Source of the DNA: Cyclobacteriaceae bacterium
Lineage (GTDB): Bacteria > Bacteroidota > Bacteroidia > Cytophagales > Cyclobacteriaceae
NCBI GenBank assembly: GCA_016786495.1
Contig: JAEUUJ010000018.1
Location: 1 to 64,000, forward strand
Length of the DNA stretch: 64,000 nucleotides
Direction of reading: 5' to 3'
Position numbers and translations under genes: made by a program. Each line of letters opens with the position of its first letter. Position 1 is the first letter of the stretch. A model generated the notes under the pieces. It was not told the DNA's origin, did not search any database, and worked only from the letters and a program-made list of their open reading frames with translations. Of the stretch, positions 52,251-60,572 are shown in pieces.

Positions 52251-54851
52251 CTATTCCGACCGCAATGTTTTTATGGGATTGGCCAACGCTGCCCGGAAGC
52301 CCTGCAATCCTACGATCAACGCAATCAATCCAAGCGTTCCCAAAAATGTGATAACGTAAAGACTCCAGGGCATTTCAATCCGGTAGGCAAACCCCGACAA
52401 CCAGCGGTCAGCGCTATACCAAACAAACGGGATGGCAACCACCGATGCAATGAGAATAATGATCACAAATTCTTTTGTCAGCATGGTCAGGATGTTTGGT
52501 ACCGTTGCCCCAAATACACGTTTGATACCAATTTCTTTTTGTTTCCGGATAACGTTGTAGGTCGCGAGGCCCACCACACCGATTACTGCAATCACCAGCG
52601 AGATGATGGTAAAGATTACCACCATGTATGAGGCTGTAATCTCGGTTTTATACATGTTGTCGAATGTTTCATCCTGGAACCAATAGTTCATGGTGAAGTC
52701 AGGCTCCATTTTCTTATAGGTTGCCTTGACAATCTCCAGCGCTTGCTGGGTTGACCCCGCCTGATACTTCACGTAGATAGCGGAACACTGCAGCACCGAC
52801 TGCCGGTAAACAATTACAGGGAGTTTTTCATTTCGGAGACTTTCCGTATGAAAATCATCCAACACACCAATGATCACGCATTGCGAAGAGCCGATCGAAA
52901 TTCTTTCACCCACCGGATTCTTCATTTGCATTACCCGCGCAGCTTCTTTCGTAATCATGATTTCGTTACCCAGTGTGTCTCTCTTCGGATCAAACACCCT
53001 GCCCTCCAGAAGGGTAAAGCCAAATGCTTCTAGCAGGTCGTAGTTGCCGCCCAGCGTTTGAAAGGTTACCCGTGTGTCTTCCGATTTGCCTTGCCAGGTT
53101 ACTCCTGTTGTATGCCCCTGAAGACTTAACGGGTTGCCGTTTGTGGCGGTAACGCTGGCGATGGCGTGATTTTTAAGAAGTTCTGTTTTGAACGCATCGT
53201 ACTGTTTTAACAACTTATAGGTTGGCTCAACACGCACCATGTTTCCGCGATCATAACCCAAATTCTTATGAACGATAAAGTCGAGCTGGTTGAAAATGAT
53301 TCCGCTGAAGATGATAATCCCAATCGATACACTTAACTGAACAACCAGTAATGTTTTGCGTAAATAGGTTGCGCCCGAGGCGGGTGTAGAAAGTTCTCCC
53401 TTCAGTGCGCGTGCCGGTTGGAAAGACGACATCACCATCGCCGGATACAGACCCGCTGCGAGTGCCACCAGGATCAGGAAGCCCCCGAGGTAAACCGGAA
53501 TCAGCCCATTGAACAGCTGTACACTTAAGGTTTCACCAATCATCGAGTTAAAGTAGGGGAGCAGAAGCTGGGTAGCGATAACGGCCAGTACAAATGCCAG
53601 AAAAACGATTACAAACGACTCACTCAGGAACTGGAAAATGATTCCTGCGCGGAGTGCCCCGGTGGTTTTTCGAATTCCAATTTCTTTTGCCCGGTTAGTG
53701 GCCCGGGCCGTGCTCAGGTTAACAAAGTTGATCACGGCCATTGCCAGTACGAGTATCGCGATGATAATGAACAGCGTAACGTATTGAATTTTGCCGCCAA
53801 TACTTTTTCCATTCTCAAATTTGCTCTTCAATCGCCAGTCGGTGAATGGAAAAGCCTGGTAAGTTACTTTGTCGCGCGTAAGGCTTTCCGTAAGCGCAGG
53901 TGCGGTATTCAACTTCTCGGTTAGTAAGTCGGCTGTAACGTCCGATCCGGTTTTAACCAGTGAGGGAAAGAAGCTGTTCGCGAGACCTTCATCAGAAAAA
54001 CCACGAAGCTTCTGGAAAACTCCTACCGGCATAACAAAATCAAACTGCAGCGAGGAATTGGTAGGAACATCTTTGAAAACTGCCGTGATCGTTGCCTCAT
54101 ACCAAAGATCGATTTTGAGTGTTTTGCCGATTACATCGATACTGTTGAACAACCGATTGGCCATGTCTTCCGAAATGGCAACAGTAAACTCGCGATCGAT
54201 CGGATTTTTTTCACCCCGCAGAATGGTGAAGTTGAGCATTTCGAATAACGCTGGCTTCGAATAAATCCCTGTGATGTAAATGCAATCATTTTTCGGATCG
54301 CCCCGGAAACAGAGCACATTCGGCCAGCGGTCGCCTGTGATTACAGGAGCTTGCCTGGTGATTTCGGGTATCCCCGACACATCTATCCCGAGCGAAGCCG
54401 CATCGTATGTTTCGAAGGAGCCATTTGATTCCACGTGGCTCATTACCTTGAAGATTCGCTGCGGTTCATCATGATACCGGTCGAATGACGTTTCATGCAT
54501 AACCCAAAGCAGGATTAAAAACGCTGCCACAAAGCTCACGGTGAGGCCAAACACACTCAGAAATGAATGACCCGGCTGGCGAAGAAAATTGCGAAGTGCA
54601 ACTTTGAAAATGTTCTTGATCATACCGAAAGAGATTGAAGAGTTATCGTAGGTTGTTTTGCGTTTGCGGATATTTTTCCAGCGAAAGAACCGCAGCACGT
54701 TCCACACGAATGTGACATCTGCTTTACGTTTGCTTTCTTTCGCAGTTCGTTCGTATAATTCATAGACATCCCCTTGGATTTCTTCCAGTAAGTCGTGGCG
54801 ACAGTACCACGTCAGGAACCGGTCGGCCCATTTTGGGGGAGCGTGTTTCAT
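52251..54851 (-). CDS. ABC permease with prefix domain (FtsX/MacB type)
   Basis: This 866-residue permease has an N-terminal cytosolic prefix domain of about 80 residues (PPKWADRFLTWYCRHDLLEEIQGDVYELYERT, permease prefix domain 2). Two FtsX/MacB halves follow, each with a large periplasmic MacB_PCD loop and helices such as VNFVNLSTARATNRAKEIGIRKTTGA. NPIKTLRSE is the usual end. No ATPase gene is adjacent. The prefix form is normally found beside a PadR regulator, as here. It may export peptides or lipoproteins or serve a mechanotransmission role. Confidence 0.86.
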   Translation of the reverse strand: MKHAPPKWADRFLTWYCRHDLLEEIQGDVYELYERTAKESKRKADVTFVWNVLRFFRWKNIRKRKTTYDNSSISFGMIKNIFKVALRNFLRQPGHSFLSVFGLTVSFVAAFLILLWVMHETSFDRYHDEPQRIFKVMSHVESNGSFETYDAASLGIDVSGIPEITRQAPVITGDRWPNVLCFRGDPKNDCIYITGIYSKPALFEMLNFTILRGEKNPIDREFTVAISEDMANRLFNSIDVIGKTLKIDLWYEATITAVFKDVPTNSSLQFDFVMPVGVFQKLRGFSDEGLANSFFPSLVKTGSDVTADLLTEKLNTAPALTESLTRDKVTYQAFPFTDWRLKSKFENGKSIGGKIQYVTLFIIIAILVLAMAVINFVNLSTARATNRAKEIGIRKTTGALRAGIIFQFLSESFVIVFLAFVLAVIATQLLLPYFNSMIGETLSVQLFNGLIPVYLGGFLILVALAAGLYPAMVMSSFQPARALKGELSTPASGATYLRKTLLVVQLSVSIGIIIFSGIIFNQLDFIVHKNLGYDRGNMVRVEPTYKLLKQYDAFKTELLKNHAIASVTATNGNPLSLQGHTTGVTWQGKSEDTRVTFQTLGGNYDLLEAFGFTLLEGRVFDPKRDTLGNEIMITKEAARVMQMKNPVGERISIGSSQCVIIGVLDDFHTESLRNEKLPVIVYRQSVLQCSAIYVKYQAGSTQQALEIVKATYKKMEPDFTMNYWFQDETFDNMYKTEITASYMVVIFTIISLVIAVIGVVGLATYNVIRKQKEIGIKRVFGATVPNILTMLTKEFVIIILIASVVAIPFVWYSADRWLSGFAYRIEMPWSLYVITFLGTLGLIALIVGLQGFRAALANPIKTLRSE

Positions 54852-54862
54852 TACTTCGGCTG

Positions 54863-55201
54863 TTACGCGAGACGGAATTGCAAGGCAATTCTTGGAATCT
54901 GGTTGAAAAGCTGCGTGCGCATTTCGTTAGCTTCTTCAAGTGCACGTTTGCCGGCAGCGGTTAACAGAAAGATGCGCTTTCGCCGACCCCCGCGTTCATC
55001 GGTAGGCTCACTCATCTTCGATTTGAGAAAGCCCTTCTCTTCCAGGCGGGTAAGTACGGCATGGACCGCACTGATGTTGAGGCTCCGGCCGGTCTGTTTT
55101 TCGATTTCATCCATCACCCCCACGCCATATGCTTCGGGGTATAAAATTCCTACGGTTAGCAATACAAGTTCTTCGAGTTCTCCGAGGTACGTTCCTTTCA
55201 T
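54863..55201 (-). CDS. PadR-family transcription regulator
   Basis: This 112-residue winged-helix protein of the PadR family has GELEELVLLTVGILYPEAYG, VMDEIEKQTGRSLNISAVHAVLTRLEEKGFL and DERGGRRKRIFLLTAAGKRAL. Members usually repress their own operon and an efflux system until a ligand binds. It lies 11 bases before the permease gene on the same strand. A near-perfect 14-bp inverted repeat directly upstream (55221-55260) is the likely operator. Confidence 0.88.
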   Translation of the reverse strand: MKGTYLGELEELVLLTVGILYPEAYGVGVMDEIEKQTGRSLNISAVHAVLTRLEEKGFLKSKMSEPTDERGGRRKRIFLLTAAGKRALEEANEMRTQLFNQIPRIALQFRLA

Positions 55202-55220
55202 AGGTTCGGGATTATTAGTT

Positions 55221-55260
55221 CTACAAACGTGAAATTAATCGATATGTTTCATTTTTGTAG
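55221..55260. promoter_or_regulatory. Candidate PadR operator
   Basis: CTACAAACGTGAAA (55221-55234) and TTTCATTTTTGTAG (55247-55260) are inverted repeats matching at 12 of 14 positions, separated by 12 bases. The site lies 20 bases upstream of the PadR start and contains the TATGTTTC near-promoter box for the divergent gene. An autoregulatory operator is the simplest reading. Confidence 0.5.
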
Positions 55261-55308
55261 AAATAATCTCGGGGGTGTCATGCAGACTAAAGTTTGCTAG
55301 ATTGGGGC

Positions 55309-56082
55309 ATGGTAGCCCTGACCGTGCGCAAATGTGAATTACCGGAAATCGCTGGTCTCCGCGAGCAATTTCTGAATGAGGCAGGATTTCAATTTATCCA
55401 CAACAAATGCCATCTGTATGGCTGGGCCGATGTTTACCAGTTCACCGAAAACGGCTCAAAAATCGGCTACGGCTCCGTTTGGGGAAAGGACAATCGTCAG
55501 GACAGAGACACCATCTTCGAATTTTTTTTGATTCCGGCTTACCGTAATCACGCGTCCGAGATTTTCAGGCGACTTGTACAGGTTAGCAAAGCGCCTTTCA
55601 TGGAGTGTCAAACAAACGACAGCCTGCTGGCTGCTATGATGTTTGAGCATGCGGAAGACATTCACGCGCAATCCATTTTATTCGAAGATCAGTCGCAAAC
55701 AGATTTGCATCCTCACGGCATCATCTTTAGCAGGCAGCCATATGAGACCGACCACCCGGATGAGCAGGGAGGATATGTACTTGAGAAAAATGGCGAGGTA
55801 GTGGCAACGGGCGGGTTCTTTCTTAATTATAATTTCCCGTATGCCGACATATACATGGACGTACCGGAATCACACCGCAACCAGGGTCTGGGCAGTTTTA
55901 TCGTTCAGGAATTGAAGAAGGAAATTTATAAGACGCAGCGTGTTCCTGCGGCGCGCTGTAACATCAAAAACACCATTTCACGGGCTACACTTGTCAAGGC
56001 CGGGTTTGAACTCTGCGGCTACCTGCTCGAAGGTTCGATCAAGACGCAGCCGTTAATTGATTTACAATTGCCGGAAAATTGA
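55309..56082 (+). CDS. GNAT-family N-acetyltransferase
   Basis: This 257-residue protein has a C-terminal GNAT domain with the acetyl-CoA loop RNQGLGSFIVQELK and a following NTISRATLVKAGFELCGYLL strand-helix. The N-terminal half looks like a second, degenerate GNAT unit. The substrate is unknown. I start at the ATG 55309 (MVALTVRK) and not at the TTG 55294. Its 3' end overlaps the convergent kmo gene by 44 bases. Confidence 0.78.
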   Translation: MVALTVRKCELPEIAGLREQFLNEAGFQFIHNKCHLYGWADVYQFTENGSKIGYGSVWGKDNRQDRDTIFEFFLIPAYRNHASEIFRRLVQVSKAPFMECQTNDSLLAAMMFEHAEDIHAQSILFEDQSQTDLHPHGIIFSRQPYETDHPDEQGGYVLEKNGEVVATGGFFLNYNFPYADIYMDVPESHRNQGLGSFIVQELKKEIYKTQRVPAARCNIKNTISRATLVKAGFELCGYLLEGSIKTQPLIDLQLPEN

Positions 56083-57373
56083 GTTGCTGCCACGTGTTTT
56101 CGAGGTTCGGGGTTTTCATTACCTCGTCCATGATCAGCTTTTGTTTCTGGCCGGTGCGCAGCGCGTCCGAATACCGCATATTGTCCATGAATGTCACCAT
56201 CGGATAAAGCGGAATCCATTTGTCGGGAAAGAGTTCGTAAAGTTTACCCTCGATTTTTTTGCGAAGCAGGAAGTCCGCATCCGCCACGAGGTCGCGCATT
56301 TCAATGAAGTTATCCAGCGCAAGTTGGGCGATGGCATCGGCATCGGGCTTGCGTAACTGTTGAAACTCCGGAAGTACGGTAGTCCAGTTATCGTTATGCT
56401 GACTTAATAAATCGTTCAGAATCCTGCAATCTTCAAACCCTGCGTTCATGCCCTGGCCGTAAAATGGCACAATGCCATGCGCAGCATCACCAATAAGCAA
56501 TGTGTTATTACGGACCCACGGATAACATTTAATCGTTACCAGCGAGGAAGTGGGATTGGTGTTGAAATCTTCCAGCAAGGTCGGCATCAGTTTTCGGGCA
56601 TCCGGAAAGGTCTCTTCAAAAAATTTTTCCACATCAGCGTTTGTCTTCAGTACGTCGAATGACGGGTTTCCGTCAAACGGAAAGAACAGCGTGCACGTGA
56701 AGCTTCCATCCGGATTGGGTAACGCAATCATCATGAAACTTTCCCGCGGCCAGATATGCAGGTAATTTTTTTCAAGCTGAAAGGAACCGTTTGCGCCAGG
56801 AGGAATGTGAAGTTCCTTGTACCCATGATCGATGTAATTCTGCTCGTAGTCGAACCGGTCGGTAAATTGAAACGATCCGCGTACAGCAGAGAAAGCCCCG
56901 TCCGCGCCAATGATCAAATCGAATGACTCCCCTGATTTCCCTTCAACAAAGAGCTGAGTCTTTACAAAGTCAACTTTCTGAATCCGCTGATCGAACCGAA
57001 ACTGAACACCGATCCGTTCAGCTTCATTCATCAACACAATATTTAGTCCGCTGCGCGATACCGAGTTGATGAACTGTCCTTCTTTGCCATAGGCAAACGA
57101 GTTGAGTTTTCCCTGTTTGTCGTGCATCATGCGTCCGTGCATGGGAATCGCAACCTTTTTCAACTCGTCGGCCAAGCCAACCTCTTCGAGTGCGCGGATG
57201 CCGCGGTTGCTCAGCGCGAGGTTGATTGAACGACCGCCTTCCGCACCACTTCTTCGCATGTCGTGCCTGCGCTCAAACACCGTGACATCGTATCCTCTTT
57301 TTCTGAGGTAGATGGCGGCAAGGGACCCGACCAAACCGGCTCCGGATATGGCAATTGACTTTTTAGCACTCAT
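56039..57373 (-). CDS. kmo: kynurenine 3-monooxygenase
   Basis: KMO is a FAD monooxygenase that hydroxylates kynurenine to 3-hydroxykynurenine with NADPH and O2. The FAD motif is ISGAGLVGSLAAIYLRKRGYDV near the N-terminus, followed by GRSINLALSNRGIRALEEVGL, which is specific for KMO. The second FAD site is LLIGDAAHGIVPFYGQGMNAGFEDC. The 444-residue length is normal, and the C-terminus is hydrophobic in part. The start overlaps the kynU stop as ATGA, so the genes are coupled. Confidence 0.95.
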   Translation of the reverse strand: MSAKKSIAISGAGLVGSLAAIYLRKRGYDVTVFERRHDMRRSGAEGGRSINLALSNRGIRALEEVGLADELKKVAIPMHGRMMHDKQGKLNSFAYGKEGQFINSVSRSGLNIVLMNEAERIGVQFRFDQRIQKVDFVKTQLFVEGKSGESFDLIIGADGAFSAVRGSFQFTDRFDYEQNYIDHGYKELHIPPGANGSFQLEKNYLHIWPRESFMMIALPNPDGSFTCTLFFPFDGNPSFDVLKTNADVEKFFEETFPDARKLMPTLLEDFNTNPTSSLVTIKCYPWVRNNTLLIGDAAHGIVPFYGQGMNAGFEDCRILNDLLSQHNDNWTTVLPEFQQLRKPDADAIAQLALDNFIEMRDLVADADFLLRKKIEGKLYELFPDKWIPLYPMVTFMDNMRYSDALRTGQKQKLIMDEVMKTPNLENTWQQLNFPAIVNQLTAAS

Positions 57374-58644
57374 CGTAATGCTGTTCTGAAGATTTCTGTA
57401 AAACGGAAAACGTCCTCAAACGTATTGTACAACGGCACGGGTGCAACGCGGATTACATTGGGCTCACGCCAGTCGGCAATAACGCCTGCCTTTGTCAGCG
57501 CATTGAAAACTTTTTTTCCGTTCTGTTTCATGTAGATCGAAAGCTGGCAACCGCGCTCACGTTTATCGGATGGCGTGAGGATGACAAACTTCTTTCCGGT
57601 TGAATCAATTTGTTTTAACAAAAACTCGAGGTAGCCGGTGAGTTGTGCGCTCTTGGCAACCAGGTTTTTCATACCGGCCTGCTGGAAAACTTCGAGCGAT
57701 GCCAGCAGCGCTGCTCCGGGAAGAACCGGGAAGTTCGACAACTGCCAGCCATCCACCCCGGGCATGGGCTGAAAGCCTTTCTTCATTTGAAAGCGCTCTT
57801 TTTCATGATGGCCCCACCATCCTGCCAAGCGCATTAATTCGGGATTATTCGCATGACGTTCGTGGACAAAAGCACCCGCCACTGCTCCGGGCCCGGCATT
57901 CAGGTATTTATAGCTGCACCACACGGCAAAGTCTACGTTATCACGATGCAGGTTAAGCGGTACGTTGCCGACAGCATGCGCTAAGTCAAAACCTACACGC
58001 GCGCCTGCGTGGTGGCCGGCCTCCGTAATTTTTTTAATGTTGAAGAACTGCCCGGTATAATATTGAACGCCTCCAATGATAATGAGTGCAAGCTGATCTT
58101 TGTGTTGATCGATGGCTGCCAGAATATCTTCCGTGCGCAAGGTGAACTCGCCTTCGCGCGGCTTCAGCTCAATGATTGCGTCTTCGGGCTTAAAGCCGTG
58201 CAGCTTCACCTGCGAATCGAACGCGTATTGGTCGGAAGAAAACGGACCCGTCTCTGTTAAAATCTTAAATCGTGTGGACGTGGGCCGATAAAACGTTACC
58301 AGCATCAGGTGGAGGTTCACCGTAAGGTGATTCATCGCCACTACCTCGGATGGTTTTGCCCCGGTAAGTGCTGCCAGACCTTTCTTGGTGAACTTATGAT
58401 AATAGAGCCACGGCCTGCGCGAATGAAGGTGACCTTCCACGCCCAGTGTTGCCCAGTCGTCAAGCTCTTCGGTAACAAACTTTTTCGTTGACTTGGGTTG
58501 CAGTCCCAGCGAGTTGCCGGTAAAGTAGATGGAGGTTTTGCCGTTTACTTTTGGAATGCTGAACAGGTTTCTGAATTTCTTCAGCGGATCTTTCTTATCC
58601 AGCGTTTTGGCAAAGGCGAGCGAATTTTGGAATTGCATGCACAA
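57370..58644 (-). CDS. kynU: kynureninase
   Basis: Kynureninase is a PLP enzyme that splits 3-hydroxykynurenine to 3-hydroxyanthranilate and alanine. The protein has YFTGNSLGLQPKSTK at the N-terminus, the PLP lysine K246 in CSYKYLNAGPGAVAGAFVHE, and GWWGHHEKERFQMKKGFQPMPGVDGWQLSN, a kynureninase signature. The 424-residue length fits. The start could be either M1 or M3 (MCMQF). It lies 15 bases after the DinB-like gene and overlaps kmo by 4. Confidence 0.95.
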   Translation of the reverse strand: MCMQFQNSLAFAKTLDKKDPLKKFRNLFSIPKVNGKTSIYFTGNSLGLQPKSTKKFVTEELDDWATLGVEGHLHSRRPWLYYHKFTKKGLAALTGAKPSEVVAMNHLTVNLHLMLVTFYRPTSTRFKILTETGPFSSDQYAFDSQVKLHGFKPEDAIIELKPREGEFTLRTEDILAAIDQHKDQLALIIIGGVQYYTGQFFNIKKITEAGHHAGARVGFDLAHAVGNVPLNLHRDNVDFAVWCSYKYLNAGPGAVAGAFVHERHANNPELMRLAGWWGHHEKERFQMKKGFQPMPGVDGWQLSNFPVLPGAALLASLEVFQQAGMKNLVAKSAQLTGYLEFLLKQIDSTGKKFVILTPSDKRERGCQLSIYMKQNGKKVFNALTKAGVIADWREPNVIRVAPVPLYNTFEDVFRFTEIFRTALR

Positions 58645-58659
58645 TATTAAACAATCTCG

Positions 58660-59181
58660 TTATTCGAGATTGCTCCGTACCTGCTTTTCGTGATGACCCG
58701 CGTGGTAGATGGTGAAATAAATCATTTCGCGGAGGGTGAGCTTGCCCAGCAGCGGATGGGGGAGCAGTAGCACATCCAGTCGTTCTTCTGAATACTCCGC
58801 TATTTTTTTCGACAGTGCGGAAACCGTGCCGTCCAGTTTTTGAAACAATGCTTCACGCTGATGCAGGTGAACCAAGTCCGGAGTAAATCTGCGGGAAGCC
58901 CGCCCACCCTGACGTAATTTTTCCTGGTATTTGATAACAAGTTCGTCAAATGTTCGCGAAGGGCGATTTGCCTTTCCAAACAGTAATCTAACGACAGGCC
59001 AGGGTAGTGAAAATGCCAGGTTTACGGGCGAAACCGCTTTAACAATGTGTTCAAGTTGTTGGCCAGCGGTCCACTTGCTATCAACGGATTTAGTGAAGTC
59101 AGCATCCGACACGTTGCGAATAGTTGTCATGAAGTGTGCATGACTTTCTTTCAGCTTTTGCGCAAGCTCCGGAATCTTCAT
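58660..59181 (-). CDS. DinB-family metal-binding protein
   Basis: This 173-residue four-helix protein of the DinB/YfiT superfamily has the expected three His ligands, in QQLEHIVKAV and TIYHAGHHEKQV. Members may be thiol-dependent S-transferases or hydrolases; many have no known activity. It is tightly placed between haao (2 bases) and kynU (15 bases), so it may take part in kynurenine metabolism, for example by handling a reactive intermediate. That is inference from context only. Confidence 0.8.
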   Translation of the reverse strand: MKIPELAQKLKESHAHFMTTIRNVSDADFTKSVDSKWTAGQQLEHIVKAVSPVNLAFSLPWPVVRLLFGKANRPSRTFDELVIKYQEKLRQGGRASRRFTPDLVHLHQREALFQKLDGTVSALSKKIAEYSEERLDVLLLPHPLLGKLTLREMIYFTIYHAGHHEKQVRSNLE

Positions 59182-59183
59182 GC

Positions 59184-59714
59184 CTACACAAATTTCGGAT
59201 CAGCTTCCATCACGGTACCACACTTCTTGCAGGTTCGAAGTTCTTTTGAGCCGTAGAAGTCGCGGAAGCGCGGAAGGAAATCTTTCTCGATGTTTTCGAG
59301 GTGAAATTTATATTCGTGAAGTGGATTGTTGCAGTTTTCACAGAACCACATCAGCCGGTCTTCAAACGAAGGATCTTCACGTTTGCATTCGATCACCAGA
59401 CCGATGGTGTTCGCGGGGCGTTCCGGGCGGTGTGGAGTGTTTGCGGGAAGCAGAAACATATCGCCTTCGTTGATTTTCATGTCAACCGGCTTTCCATCTT
59501 CCTGGATACGAACGTTAATGCTGCCTTCCAGCTGATAGAATAATTCTTCCGTTTGATTGAAGTGATAGTCTTTTCGGGCATTGGGTCCGCCTACAATCAT
59601 CACGATGTAATCGCCTGCATCGGCATACAGGTTTTTATTTCCTACAGGGGGTTTCAACAGATCGCGGTTATCGTTGATCCATTGTTTGAGATTGAACGGT
59701 TTGCGGATGGCCAT
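59184..59714 (-). CDS. nbaC: 3-hydroxyanthranilate 3,4-dioxygenase
   Basis: This enzyme opens the ring of 3-hydroxyanthranilate to 2-amino-3-carboxymuconate semialdehyde, which can go either to quinolinate and NAD or to catabolism. It is a 176-residue cupin with the Fe ligands H51, E57 and H95. A C-terminal rubredoxin-like site has two CxxC pairs (C125/C128 and C162/C165), as in the bacterial enzyme from Cupriavidus. It is the first gene of the minus-strand kynurenine operon, 75 bases from the divergent SDR gene. Confidence 0.96.
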   Translation of the reverse strand: MAIRKPFNLKQWINDNRDLLKPPVGNKNLYADAGDYIVMIVGGPNARKDYHFNQTEELFYQLEGSINVRIQEDGKPVDMKINEGDMFLLPANTPHRPERPANTIGLVIECKREDPSFEDRLMWFCENCNNPLHEYKFHLENIEKDFLPRFRDFYGSKELRTCKKCGTVMEADPKFV

Positions 59715-59789
59715 GGCGGTAAATTTTTTAGATCAACTTCCCAGATTGTGCTAATTTAAGAACAATTTTACACGCATAGCGACTCAATC

Positions 59790-60569
59790 ATGAATCTTGA
59801 TTTAACCGGAAAAAGAGCGGTTGTGTGCGGCAGCACGCAAGGCATCGGAAAAGCATCGGCCATTGAGCTTGCGCTGATGGGTGCCGACGTGACGCTGATG
59901 GCACGCGATGAACAAAAACTCAAAACTGTTATACAGGAGCTTCCCGGAAACGGCAAGCATACGTATTTGGTGGCTGACTTTTCATCTCCGGAAATTGTTA
60001 AACAGAAAATCACGGAGTTCGCGGCAAAAAACCCGATTCACATTCTGATCAATAACACGGGCGGACCTCCGGGCGGACAAGCCATCGATGCCCAGACAGA
60101 GGATTTTGTAAAAGCATTCTCGAATCATTTGTTGTGCAATCACATTCTCGTGCAGGCTGTTGCTCCGTCTATGAAAAAGGAGAAATTTGGAAGAATCGTC
60201 AACATCATCTCTACATCTGTAAAAATTCCGATTCGCGGATTGGGCGTATCGAATACGATTCGCGGTGCGGTAGCCAACTGGTCGAAAACGCTTTCGCTTG
60301 AACTGGCACCGTTTGGCATTACGGTAAACAATGTGCTTCCCGGTGCAACGATGACCGGCCGGCTTGAGCAGATCATTAACACTAATGCACAGAAAAACGA
60401 CAAAACGTTTGACGAAGCGAAGGCTGATATGATCCGCGAAATCCCGGCAGGAAGAATTTCCGAAGCGCACGAAGTTGCGGCAGCGGTAGCTTTTCTCGCA
60501 TCGCCGGCTGCGAGTTACATCAATGGCATTAACATTCCGGTCGATGGCGGTCGCACCGGAAGCTTATAA
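59790..60569 (+). CDS. Atypical short-chain dehydrogenase/reductase lacking the Tyr-Lys pair
   Basis: This 259-residue classical SDR fold has the cofactor motif VCGSTQGIGKA (12-22, a variant of TGxxxGIG) and the INNTGGPPGG loop. Where YxxxK should follow about 13 residues after the conserved Ser (S141/S143), the protein reads S154-N-T-I-R158, so Tyr and Lys are replaced. The C-terminal NIPVDGGR is family-typical. Similar atypical SDRs exist but their reactions are mostly unknown. It leads the plus-strand pair with the aldehyde dehydrogenase, 3 bases apart, divergent from the kynurenine operon. Confidence 0.85.
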   Translation: MNLDLTGKRAVVCGSTQGIGKASAIELALMGADVTLMARDEQKLKTVIQELPGNGKHTYLVADFSSPEIVKQKITEFAAKNPIHILINNTGGPPGGQAIDAQTEDFVKAFSNHLLCNHILVQAVAPSMKKEKFGRIVNIISTSVKIPIRGLGVSNTIRGAVANWSKTLSLELAPFGITVNNVLPGATMTGRLEQIINTNAQKNDKTFDEAKADMIREIPAGRISEAHEVAAAVAFLASPAASYINGINIPVDGGRTGSL

Positions 60570-60572
60570 GCG

